A DNA stretch of 54,386 nucleotides from Candidatus Alistipes intestinigallinarum (GTDB lineage Bacteria > Bacteroidota > Bacteroidia > Bacteroidales > Rikenellaceae). Both the position numbers and the translations under genes were made by a program. Position 1 is the first letter of the stretch; each line of letters starts with the position of its first letter. The notes beneath the pieces were generated by a model. It was not told the origin of the DNA. It did no database searches and saw only the letters and a list, made by a program, of their open reading frames with translations. Location of the stretch: the NCBI GenBank assembly GCA_019115745.1, contig DXDA01000016.1, positions 1 to 54,386 on the forward strand, written 5' to 3'. Positions 42,272 to 50,561 of this stretch are shown here, in pieces.

Positions 42272-43942
42272 ATGAAAAACCTCGAAACCTTGCGGACGGG
42301 CGTTCGTTACGCCGCCGTACCGCTGACGCTGGCGACCCTTGCGGGTTGCGGCGAGGGGCAGCCCAAGCGCCCCAACATCCTCGTGATGATGACCGACGAC
42401 CACACGGCCCAGGCCATGAGCTGCTACGGCAGCCTGCTGGTCGAGACCCCGAACCTGGACCGCCTGGCACGCGAAGGGATGCTCTTCGAAAACTGCTACG
42501 TCTCGAACGCCATTTCGGGACCTTCGCGGGCCTGCATCCTCACGGGCAAGTACAGTCACGTGAACGGCTTCACGGACAACTCGCGCACGTTCGACGGTGA
42601 CCAGCAGACCTTCCCCAAACTGCTCCATGCGGCGGGCTACCAGACGGCGATGATCGGCAAGTGGCACCTGAATTCCGACCCGCAGGGCTTCGATTTCTGG
42701 AGCATCCTCGTCGGACAGGGCGAATACTACGCGCCGCTGTTCATCGAAAACGGCGAGGAGCGCGTCGAGGAGGGCTACGTCACGGACATCATCACCGACA
42801 AGGCGATCTCGTTCCTCGAAGGGCGCGACCCCTCGCGGCCCTTTGCGATGCTCTACTACCACAAGGCGCCGCACCGCAACTGGATGCCGGCGCAGCGCCA
42901 CCTGGGGATGAACGACGCCCGGGTCTATCCCGAGCCGTTCAACCTGCTGGACGACTACGCGGGACGCGGGAGTGCCGCGCGCGAGCAGGCGATGGAGATC
43001 GGGCGCGACATGTGGCCCGAATGGGATCTGAAGTTGATGACGCCCGAGCAACTGGCGCAGTCCTACGAGCTGGAGACGACGGGCGACGCGAACAGGGATG
43101 ACGTGTCGCGTGCGAACGACTGGCGGAGCAGCGTCATGCAGTACCAGGCGGCCTACAACCGCATGACCGATGCCGAAAAGGCGCGCTGGAACGAGGCCTA
43201 CGCGCCGCGCATCGCCGAGTACGAGCAACTGAAGCGGACGGCCACGCCCGAGGAGATGACGCGCTGGAAGTACCAGCAGTACATGAAAGACTACTGCGCC
43301 GTGATCAAGGCCGTGGACGAGAACGTCGGCCGCCTGCTGGACTACCTGGAGCAGATCGGCGAGCTGGACAACACGATCATCGTCTACACGTCGGACCAGG
43401 GCTTCTTCCTGGGCGAACACGGCTGGTTCGACAAGCGCTTCATGTACGAGGAGTGCCAGCGCACGCCGCTGCTGGTGCGCTACCCGAAGGCCGTGGAGGC
43501 CGGGACGCGGAGCCGGGCGCTGGCCATGAACATCGACCTGGCGCCGACGTTCGTCGAGATGGCGGGGCTTCCGGTTCCCGACGACATGCAGGGTCGTTCG
43601 CTGCGCGAGGTGTTGACCTCGGGCGGCAAGGCTCCCGAGGGGTGGCGCACGGGGGTCTACTACCACTACTACGAATACCCCTCGTGGCACTCCGTGAAGC
43701 GCCACTACGGCATCCGCACGGCCGACTATAAACTCATCCACTTCTACAACGACGTCGACGAGTGGGAGCTCTACGACCTGAAGCACGACCCGCACGAGAT
43801 GCAGAACGTCTACGGGGACCCGGCCTACGCCGAGATCCGCCAGGAGCTACACCGGGAGCTCGAAAAACTCCAGACGGAGTGCGGCGATACGGACCCGTGT
43901 GAACAGGAGTACGAATTCTTCCAGGGGGCGGACAAACTCTGA
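42272..43942 (+). CDS. S1-family sulfatase, probable GlcNAc-6-O-sulfatase (S1_11-like)
   Basis: This 556-residue sulfatase has a lipoprotein-like signal ending TLAGC (Cys26). Metal ligands are in LVMMTDDHTAQAMS. The serine-type signature is Ser82 in AISGPSRACILTGK. HKAPHRNW and YTSDQGFFLGEHGWFDKR carry further active-site residues, the latter near residue 375. The sequence, including NLLDDYAGRGSAAREQAM, resembles the 6-O-sulfatase of the B. thetaiotaomicron heparin PUL (BT4656, S1_11) as I recall it. It would desulfate GlcNAc6S or GlcNS6S. The family call is firm and the position specificity likely. Confidence 0.9.
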   Translation: MKNLETLRTGVRYAAVPLTLATLAGCGEGQPKRPNILVMMTDDHTAQAMSCYGSLLVETPNLDRLAREGMLFENCYVSNAISGPSRACILTGKYSHVNGFTDNSRTFDGDQQTFPKLLHAAGYQTAMIGKWHLNSDPQGFDFWSILVGQGEYYAPLFIENGEERVEEGYVTDIITDKAISFLEGRDPSRPFAMLYYHKAPHRNWMPAQRHLGMNDARVYPEPFNLLDDYAGRGSAAREQAMEIGRDMWPEWDLKLMTPEQLAQSYELETTGDANRDDVSRANDWRSSVMQYQAAYNRMTDAEKARWNEAYAPRIAEYEQLKRTATPEEMTRWKYQQYMKDYCAVIKAVDENVGRLLDYLEQIGELDNTIIVYTSDQGFFLGEHGWFDKRFMYEECQRTPLLVRYPKAVEAGTRSRALAMNIDLAPTFVEMAGLPVPDDMQGRSLREVLTSGGKAPEGWRTGVYYHYYEYPSWHSVKRHYGIRTADYKLIHFYNDVDEWELYDLKHDPHEMQNVYGDPAYAEIRQELHRELEKLQTECGDTDPCEQEYEFFQGADKL

Positions 43943-44018
43943 CGAACGAATACGAACAAACAATAATCGATTCGGGGTGCGGGCGACGTTCCGACCCCGA
44001 CCCAAAACTGCAACGGAT

Positions 44019-45665
44019 ATGGACAGACGAGAATTTTTGAAAACTTCGGGATGGACCCTGCTGGGTCTGGCGGCGGTGAACGCTCTGCCGGGCTGCTCGC
44101 GCCTCGGGGATGCGGATTCGCTCCCTGACGAGGTGAAGAAGGGCTTCCCCTCGCTCCGGGACCTGAAGGTCTTCTGGGGCGACGTGCACAACCACTGCAA
44201 CGTGACCTACGGCCACGGCGACCTGTCGGACGCCCTGGCTGCCGCGGCGCAGCAGCTCGACTTCGTGTCGGTGACGCCGCACGCCCTGTGGCCCGACATC
44301 CCGGGCGAGAACGACCCGCGCCTGAACTGGGTCATCGGCTACCACACCGAGGCCTTCAAGCGCCTGCGGGCCGGGGGCTATGAGAAGTACCGGCGGATGA
44401 TCGAGGCGGCGAACCGCCCGGGCGAGTTTCTGACGTTTGTTTCCTACGAGTGTCACAGCATGGAGCACGGCGACCACGTGGCGTTGTTCCGCGATTTCGA
44501 CGTGCCGCTGGTGGAGTGCACGTCGGTTCCCGACCTCAAGGAGCGGCTTCGGGAGTACGCCTGCTACGTCACGCCGCACCACATGGGCTACCAGACCGGA
44601 TTCCGCGGCTATAACTGGGCGGCTTTTTCGGATAACGACCCGCAGTTGCCGTTCGTGGAGATGTTCTCGCGCCACGGCCTTGCGGAGAGCGACACGGGCG
44701 ACTACGATTACCTGCACGACATGGGCCCGCGCATCTGGGAGGGCTCGATCCAGTACGGACTGGAGCAGGGCCACAAGTTCGGCCTGATGTGCTCGACGGA
44801 CCAGCACGCCGGCTACCCGGGCAGCTACGGCGACGGCCGCATCGGTGTCTACGCCCCGTCGCTCGACCGCAACGCGCTGTGGGAGCAGATGGGCAAGCGT
44901 CACGTCTGCGGCGTGACGGGCGACAAGATCAAGATCGACTTCCGCATCAACGGCGGGGTAGGGGGCGACGTGATCCGGGCCTCTCGCCGGGAGATCTACC
45001 TCAATGTCGAGGCGCAGAACGCCATCGACTACGTCGACCTGATCAAGAACGGGCAGTGCGTGGCGCGGCTGAACGGCCCGCACCGCGCGGCGGCCCCTTC
45101 GGACGAGGTGATCCGCACGAAGGTGAAGGTCAACTTCGGTTGGAACCGCGAGGAGGAGTATGTCCACTGGACGGGGGCCCTGCGGTTGACCGAGGGGTCG
45201 ATCGACGACCTGCAGACCTGCTTCCGCGGAGCGGCCTTCACCTCGCCGCAGCCGGGTGAGACGGAGTTCCACACGCGCGTCAACCGCGTCGTGGAGCGCG
45301 ACGCGCAGCATGTGGCGCTGGACCTCTACTCGTCGAAGAACCCCAACGTGATGACCCCGGCGATGCAGGGTGTGGTGCTCGACATCACGGCCCCGCGCAC
45401 GGCGCGCCTCGTGGCCGAGTTCAACGGCCAGCGTTACGAACACTCGATCGGCGAGCTGCTCGAGGGGGCTCGTGCGCACTTCCTGCGGGGATGGCTTTCG
45501 GAGGCGATCCAGTTCGAGCGGGCACAGCCCGAGGCGGCCTTCTGCGTCGGACACCGCATGGTCGATACCGAGGCGCAGCGTGCGACGGATTACTATTACG
45601 TACGGGTGCGCCAGCGTGACGGACAGTGGGGCTGGTCGTCGCCGATCTGGGTAGAACGAGCCTGA
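44019..45665 (+). CDS. DUF3604 (PHP-like) metal-dependent protein, exported
   Basis: Start 44019 gives 548 residues. The leader MDRREFLKTSGW resembles a Tat signal and then ends ALPGC (Cys26), so the protein may be a Tat-exported lipoprotein. The DUF3604 core is clear: FWGDVHNHCNVTYGHG (His57, His59), a HisHis in YVTPHHMGYQ and STDQHAGYPGSYGDGR, a likely metal cluster of the PHP superfamily. The reaction of DUF3604 proteins is not established. It lies between a sulfatase and a sugar kinase, and its stop is 2 bp from the kinase start, so a role on a sulfated glycan product is inferred. I cannot say which bond it attacks. Confidence 0.82.
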   Translation: MDRREFLKTSGWTLLGLAAVNALPGCSRLGDADSLPDEVKKGFPSLRDLKVFWGDVHNHCNVTYGHGDLSDALAAAAQQLDFVSVTPHALWPDIPGENDPRLNWVIGYHTEAFKRLRAGGYEKYRRMIEAANRPGEFLTFVSYECHSMEHGDHVALFRDFDVPLVECTSVPDLKERLREYACYVTPHHMGYQTGFRGYNWAAFSDNDPQLPFVEMFSRHGLAESDTGDYDYLHDMGPRIWEGSIQYGLEQGHKFGLMCSTDQHAGYPGSYGDGRIGVYAPSLDRNALWEQMGKRHVCGVTGDKIKIDFRINGGVGGDVIRASRREIYLNVEAQNAIDYVDLIKNGQCVARLNGPHRAAAPSDEVIRTKVKVNFGWNREEEYVHWTGALRLTEGSIDDLQTCFRGAAFTSPQPGETEFHTRVNRVVERDAQHVALDLYSSKNPNVMTPAMQGVVLDITAPRTARLVAEFNGQRYEHSIGELLEGARAHFLRGWLSEAIQFERAQPEAAFCVGHRMVDTEAQRATDYYYVRVRQRDGQWGWSSPIWVERA

Positions 45666-45667
45666 CG

Positions 45668-46594
45668 ATGGAGCGCCATGCCATAGGAATCGACCTCGGA
45701 GGTACTTCGGTGAAGTACGCCGTGGTCGCCGCGTCGGGGCGGATTCTCTTCAGTGGGGAGCATGGCTCCCGGGCTGCGGAGGGCGCCGACGCGGTGCTGG
45801 AACAGATCGTGAAGGGCATTGATGCCTGCCGGGCGTATGCCGCCGGGGCGGGACTGGAGCTTACGGGGGTCGGGATCGGCACCCCGGGTGTGGTCTCGGC
45901 CGACGGACGGACGGTGCTGGGCGGTGCCGAGAATATCGCGGGGTGGGAAAATCTCCCGCTCGCGTCGCGGATCGAGGCGGCCACGGGACTGGGGTCCGTG
46001 GCCGGGAACGACGCCAACGCCATGGCGCTGGGCGAGACGCTCTACGGAGCGGCCCGAGGGGCTACGGACGTGGTTTTCGTGACGGTGGGGACCGGGATCG
46101 GCTGTGGGGCGCTGATCGACGGCCGCCTCTTCCGCGGCTACCGCGGCCGGGGTATGGAGATGGGCCATATCACGGTCAAGTGTGATGGTGAACGCTGTGC
46201 CTGCGGCGGGGTGGGGTGCCTGGAGCACTACGCCTCGACTTCGGCGCTGGTTCGCCGCTTCCGGGAGCTGAGCGGAGCGTCGGAGGCCGACGGCCGCGAG
46301 GTGGTCCGCCGCTACGAGGCGGGTGATGCGGCGGCTGTCCGGGCGCTGGAGGAGCACTGGATGTACCTCTCGCACGGCATCGCCTCGATGATCAACCTTT
46401 TTGCGCCGCAACGGGTCGTCGTCGGGGGCGGGATCTCCGAGGCGGGTCCCTTCTATCTGGAGCGCCTGCGCGAAGGCGTGCGGCGTCAGATGATGGATGT
46501 GTGCGGTGCGGAGACCGAAATCGTGGCCGCGCAGCTCGGCAACCGGGCCGGGAGCCTCGGGGCCGCGGGACTGATTCTCGGAAAGGAGGCGTGA
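45668..46594 (+). CDS. ROK family sugar kinase
   Basis: The start at 45668 gives 308 residues, with no signal peptide. The phosphate-binding IGIDLGGTSVKYAVV begins the protein. GTGIGCGALIDG and the zinc-binding ROK motif CACGGVGCLEHYAS follow. It would phosphorylate a monosaccharide in the cytoplasm, most likely glucosamine or N-acetylglucosamine released from heparan sulfate. That substrate is inferred from the locus. A ROK gene also occurs near the B. thetaiotaomicron heparin PUL. Spacing of 2 bp to both neighbours indicates translational coupling. Confidence 0.92.
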   Translation: MERHAIGIDLGGTSVKYAVVAASGRILFSGEHGSRAAEGADAVLEQIVKGIDACRAYAAGAGLELTGVGIGTPGVVSADGRTVLGGAENIAGWENLPLASRIEAATGLGSVAGNDANAMALGETLYGAARGATDVVFVTVGTGIGCGALIDGRLFRGYRGRGMEMGHITVKCDGERCACGGVGCLEHYASTSALVRRFRELSGASEADGREVVRRYEAGDAAAVRALEEHWMYLSHGIASMINLFAPQRVVVGGGISEAGPFYLERLREGVRRQMMDVCGAETEIVAAQLGNRAGSLGAAGLILGKEA

Positions 46595-46596
46595 CG

Positions 46597-47865
46597 ATGA
46601 GACGCAACTATGCACTGGTGGGGCTGATCATGCTCTTCTGGTTCGTGATCTCGTTCATCACGAACATCATCGGGCCGCTGATCCCCGACATCATCGACAA
46701 CTTCCGCCTGCAGCACCTGGCGCTGGCGGGCTTCATCCCCATGTCGTTCTTCCTGGCCTACGGCATCATGTCGATTCCGGCCGGTCTGCTGATTGAGCAC
46801 TTCAGCCAGAAGTTCGTGCTGGGCGTGGGTTTTGCGCTGCCGCTTGTCGGCTCGCTGCTCTTCGCGCTGAGCCCGACCTTTCCGGTGCTGCTGGCCTCGT
46901 CGTTCACCATCGGGCTGGGCATGGCCATGCTGCAGACGACGATCAACCCGCTGACGCGCGTGGCGGGCGGCGAGGAGAACTTCGCCTTCTTCTCGGTCAT
47001 GGGACAACTGGTCTTCGGTGCGGCGTCGTTCGTCAGTCCGTTCGTCTACGCGGGGCTGGTCGAGCGCCTCACCTCGGGGGAGACCCTCACGGGCTTCACG
47101 GGCTGGCTGCAGTCGCTTACGCCGCCCTCGCTGCCGTGGGTATCGCTCTACTGGCTTTTCGCCGTGATTCTCGTGGCGGTCATCGTCGTGGTGCTGTTGG
47201 TCCGCTTCCCGCGGCTCGAACTCCAGGAGAGCGAGCGCAGCGGCGGACTCCACTCCTACCGCGAACTGCTGAAAAACAAGTATGTCTACCTCTTCTTCCT
47301 CGGGATGCTCTGTTATACGGCCTCGGAACAGGGCGTAGCCAACTGGATCTCGGAGTTCCTGCGCCAGTACCACGGCCTCGACCCGCAGACGGTGGGCGCC
47401 CCGACCGTCGGACGCTTCTGGGGCTACATGTCCGTGGGGTGCCTCGTCGGGCTGTTCGCCCTCAAGCTCTGGGATGCGCGCGACGTGCTGAAGGTGGCCG
47501 GAGTGCTGGCTATCGCCTCGCTGCTGGCGGCGCTGTTCGGCGGTGCAGAGGTCGCTCTGACAGCCTTCCCGGCCGTGGGATTCTCCATCTCGGTGATGTT
47601 CTCGATCGTCATGTCGCTGGGTCTGAACTCCGTCGACCGCTACCACGGGTCGTTTGCCGGAATCCTCTGTACGGGAATCGCCGGCGGAGCGCTCGGGCCG
47701 CTGATCGTGGGGTGGCTGGGCGATCTCGTCGGGCTGCGCGGGGCGCTGCTCTTCGTCTGCCTGACGATCGGCTATATCGTCAGCATCGCCTTCTGGGCGC
47801 GGCCGCTCATCGACAACAAACGTTACCGACTCCAGGACCTTTTCCGTAAAAAGAACCGATCATGA
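46597..47865 (+). CDS. MFS sugar transporter
   Basis: This 422-residue inner-membrane protein has about 12 hydrophobic segments and the FucP/glucose-galactose-type features FWFVISFITNIIGPLIPD and SFFLAYGIMSIPAG. It would import monosaccharides or disaccharides from the periplasm with protons. The start is supported by a rare AGGAGG Shine-Dalgarno at 46584-46589, 7 nt upstream. It lies between the ROK kinase (2 bp gap) and the PL15 gene (4-bp ATGA overlap), so uptake and phosphorylation are coexpressed. Confidence 0.9.
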   Translation: MRRNYALVGLIMLFWFVISFITNIIGPLIPDIIDNFRLQHLALAGFIPMSFFLAYGIMSIPAGLLIEHFSQKFVLGVGFALPLVGSLLFALSPTFPVLLASSFTIGLGMAMLQTTINPLTRVAGGEENFAFFSVMGQLVFGAASFVSPFVYAGLVERLTSGETLTGFTGWLQSLTPPSLPWVSLYWLFAVILVAVIVVVLLVRFPRLELQESERSGGLHSYRELLKNKYVYLFFLGMLCYTASEQGVANWISEFLRQYHGLDPQTVGAPTVGRFWGYMSVGCLVGLFALKLWDARDVLKVAGVLAIASLLAALFGGAEVALTAFPAVGFSISVMFSIVMSLGLNSVDRYHGSFAGILCTGIAGGALGPLIVGWLGDLVGLRGALLFVCLTIGYIVSIAFWARPLIDNKRYRLQDLFRKKNRS

Positions 47866-50444
47866 AACGAACCATTACGTTGCTGCTGGTGCTGCTGACG
47901 GCCTCCGGGGCCGCGGCACAATCAGCCAATAAACCCGCTGCCGGAGAATCCGCCGGGCTTCCGGCCGCCGAACAGCGCCTCGACAAACGAACACTGCACC
48001 CCCGCTACCGGGAGTGGATGCAGCCGGCCGGGGGTGTTTCCGTGACGCAGAACCCGGCATCGCTGCTCTGGCCTGCGGGCGGAGCCGACGTCACGGGCTA
48101 CCGGGTCGAACTCGCCCCGTCGCCCGACTTCCCGGCCGACAGGACGCTGACCAGCAACCAGGAGTGGGCCGTCTGGGCGCTTCACCGGCCGCTGACGCCG
48201 GGCCGCTACTGGTGGCGGGTGACGACCTACACGCGAAAGGGCGCTCCGCAACGGTCGGCGACGTGCGACTTTGTTATCACGGACTCCGCGCGGCGCTTCG
48301 CCACCCCGACGGGCGACGAGCTCGTGCGCCGGATCGCCGCAATGCCCCACCACCGGCTCTACGTCACGCGCGACGGTCTTGAGTCGTTCCGCACCCGCTC
48401 GGCGTCAAACCCCGAGGCCCGGGAGTTCTTCGACCGTGCGCGGAAACGCATCGACATGGATCCGGTGCCGATTGCCCCGACGCGTCCGCGCGACACGACC
48501 GGCATGTCGCCCTTCCAGAAAAAGTCGCTCATCAGCTTCATGTACCACAAATTCGGCGAGGTGGCTACCCGGCCGATCGTCGACTTCTCGCTGGCGTGGC
48601 TCCTCTCGGGTGAGGATGCCTTCCTCGACGCCGTGGTGCGCCATGCGCGGCACGTCGCGGCGATGCCCGTCGACAGCGACGCCACGTCGGAGGACTTCAA
48701 CCGCTCGGCCATCATGTACGGACTGGCCTTCGGCTACGATACGGCGTGCGACCGCATGACGCCGGAGGAGCGTGCGGCGGTGCTCGAAGCGATCCGTGTG
48801 CGCGGCGAACGCTTCTACCGGAACTATGTCCGCGATTTCGAGAGTCATTCGATGGACAACCACGTCTGGCAGCATACCTTCCGCAACCTCTTCTTCACGG
48901 CGATCGCCACGCTGGGCGACCTGCCCGAAGCCGAGCAGTGGCTGCGCTACTGCTACGAGGTGTGGTGCGGGCGCTTCCCGATCCTCGGGGGCGACGACGG
49001 CGGCTGGCACGACGGCAGCAGCTACATGCAGGCCAATCTGGTGACCTTCATCTACGTGCCGTTCGTGCTGACGCGCCTCACGGGGACGGATTTCTTCGCC
49101 CTGCCGTGGTACCGCAACCTGCCGTCGTTCCTGGTCTACTCCTTCCCGAAGGACTCCTACGCCACGGGCTTCGGCGACGACTACGAGAAGATGACCACGC
49201 CGTCGCAGCTCTACATGGGCTTTGCCGACGCCCTGGCGCGCGAGACCGGCAGCGGCGAGGCGCGCTGGTATGCCGACCAACTGATCGGCCCCGATGCGCG
49301 GAACCTCTACCGCTCGAAGGGCTTCACGCTCTACCGCATCCTGACGGACAAGCCGCTCGACTGCGTGGCGCCCGTGGCTCCGGCGCGCAATACGTCGCGT
49401 TTTTACCCCGATGCGGGCTTCTCGCTGATGCATACCGACCCGGCCGATGCGCGGGACGACCTGATGGCGGCCTTCTTCGCGCTGCCGTTCGGCTCGACGG
49501 GCCACGCCCACGCCGCCCACAACGGCTTCACGATCAACTACGGCGGCCGTCAGCTCTTCGGCGGCACGGGCTACTACTCGAACTTCAACGACAAGCATAC
49601 GCTGCTGCACTACCGCTCGCGGGGGCACAACACGATCCTGGCCGACGGACTGGCGCAGGTGATCGGCGAGAACGGCTACGGCTGGCTGGCCCGCTTTGCC
49701 GATACCGAAGCGCTGACCTACACGCTGGGCGACGCCTCGCACGCCTACGACTCGATCCGCACGCCCTTCTGGATCGACCGCATGGAGAAGTCCGGCGTGG
49801 CCTATACGCGCGAGAACGGCCTCGGGGATCCGGGTGTGACGCGTTTCCGGCGCCACTTCCTCTTCCTGAAGCCCGACGTGATCGTCCTCTACGACGAACT
49901 GGCGGCCCGCGAACCGATTACCTGGACGTGGCTGCTGCACAGCCACCACCGGCTGACGCAGCCCGATGGCGCCGTAGCCGTCGAGGCGGATAACGGACTG
50001 GCCGTGGGACGGATGGACCTCTTTACCTCAAGCGGTTTGGAGGTGAAGGTCACCGACGCGTTCTTCTCCCCGGCGATCAACTGGAAGAAGCGCACAGGCC
50101 CCGACGGCAAGGTGCAGGAGTATGTGAATCAGTGGCATTCGGAGTTCACAACCCCGGGGAAGAGCCGGGCGCAGCGCTTCCTGGCCCTCTTCCGCATCAC
50201 GCCCGCCGGGCAGGAGCCGCTGCCGCTGACCCGGGAGTCCGACGGCAGCTTCACGGTCGGGGCGTGGACCATCCGCGCCGAACTCGACGCCTCGCGCCCC
50301 GCCCGGCTCGAAGTCACGGATCCCCGCGGCCATGCCGTGCTTTACGATACGGAGGCCTCGACCATCGAGGGCAGCACCCTCGTCCGCACACCCGGAGAGG
50401 CGGACCGCGAACTGGTCGATGTCGTCCCGGCTTCGGTCCGCTGA
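47862..50444 (+). CDS. PL15-like heparin/heparan sulfate exo-lyase
   Basis: This 860-residue protein starts on the ATGA overlap with the MFS gene. It has a signal peptide (MKRTITLLLVLLTASGAAAQ). An N-terminal fibronectin-like/DUF4962 domain (LLWPAGGADVTGYRVELA) is followed by an alpha/alpha barrel (SMDNHVWQHTFRNLFF, ILGGDDGGWHDGSSYMQ) and a heparinase II/III beta-sandwich (STGHAHAAHNGFTINYGG with the conserved His). This order matches PL15 enzymes such as BT4652 of the B. thetaiotaomicron heparin PUL, an exo-acting lyase. PL21 heparinase II is an alternative, but the N-terminal domain favours PL15. It ends the operon. Confidence 0.85.
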   Translation: MKRTITLLLVLLTASGAAAQSANKPAAGESAGLPAAEQRLDKRTLHPRYREWMQPAGGVSVTQNPASLLWPAGGADVTGYRVELAPSPDFPADRTLTSNQEWAVWALHRPLTPGRYWWRVTTYTRKGAPQRSATCDFVITDSARRFATPTGDELVRRIAAMPHHRLYVTRDGLESFRTRSASNPEAREFFDRARKRIDMDPVPIAPTRPRDTTGMSPFQKKSLISFMYHKFGEVATRPIVDFSLAWLLSGEDAFLDAVVRHARHVAAMPVDSDATSEDFNRSAIMYGLAFGYDTACDRMTPEERAAVLEAIRVRGERFYRNYVRDFESHSMDNHVWQHTFRNLFFTAIATLGDLPEAEQWLRYCYEVWCGRFPILGGDDGGWHDGSSYMQANLVTFIYVPFVLTRLTGTDFFALPWYRNLPSFLVYSFPKDSYATGFGDDYEKMTTPSQLYMGFADALARETGSGEARWYADQLIGPDARNLYRSKGFTLYRILTDKPLDCVAPVAPARNTSRFYPDAGFSLMHTDPADARDDLMAAFFALPFGSTGHAHAAHNGFTINYGGRQLFGGTGYYSNFNDKHTLLHYRSRGHNTILADGLAQVIGENGYGWLARFADTEALTYTLGDASHAYDSIRTPFWIDRMEKSGVAYTRENGLGDPGVTRFRRHFLFLKPDVIVLYDELAAREPITWTWLLHSHHRLTQPDGAVAVEADNGLAVGRMDLFTSSGLEVKVTDAFFSPAINWKKRTGPDGKVQEYVNQWHSEFTTPGKSRAQRFLALFRITPAGQEPLPLTRESDGSFTVGAWTIRAELDASRPARLEVTDPRGHAVLYDTEASTIEGSTLVRTPGEADRELVDVVPASVR

Positions 50445-50447
50445 CGA

Positions 50448-50510
50448 CGCTGTTTTCCGAGAGCCGCCGGAGGGTAAACCCGGCGGCTCTCGTTTTGACG
50501 AAAAACAGCG
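50448..50510 (+). terminator. Terminator with nested outer stem, between PL15 and the regulator
   Basis: The core is a 13-bp stem (50458-50470 with 50480-50492) followed by TTTT. An outer pair of arms, CGCTGTTTT at 50448-50456 and a complementary AAAACAGCG ending at 50510, encloses it. The outer pairing would sequester the T run and form a larger structure, so termination may be conditional. Confidence 0.7.
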
Positions 50511-50561
50511 GAGGACTCGGAATTTTCCGAAAAAAATCGTAAATTTACTCCTGATAATACG

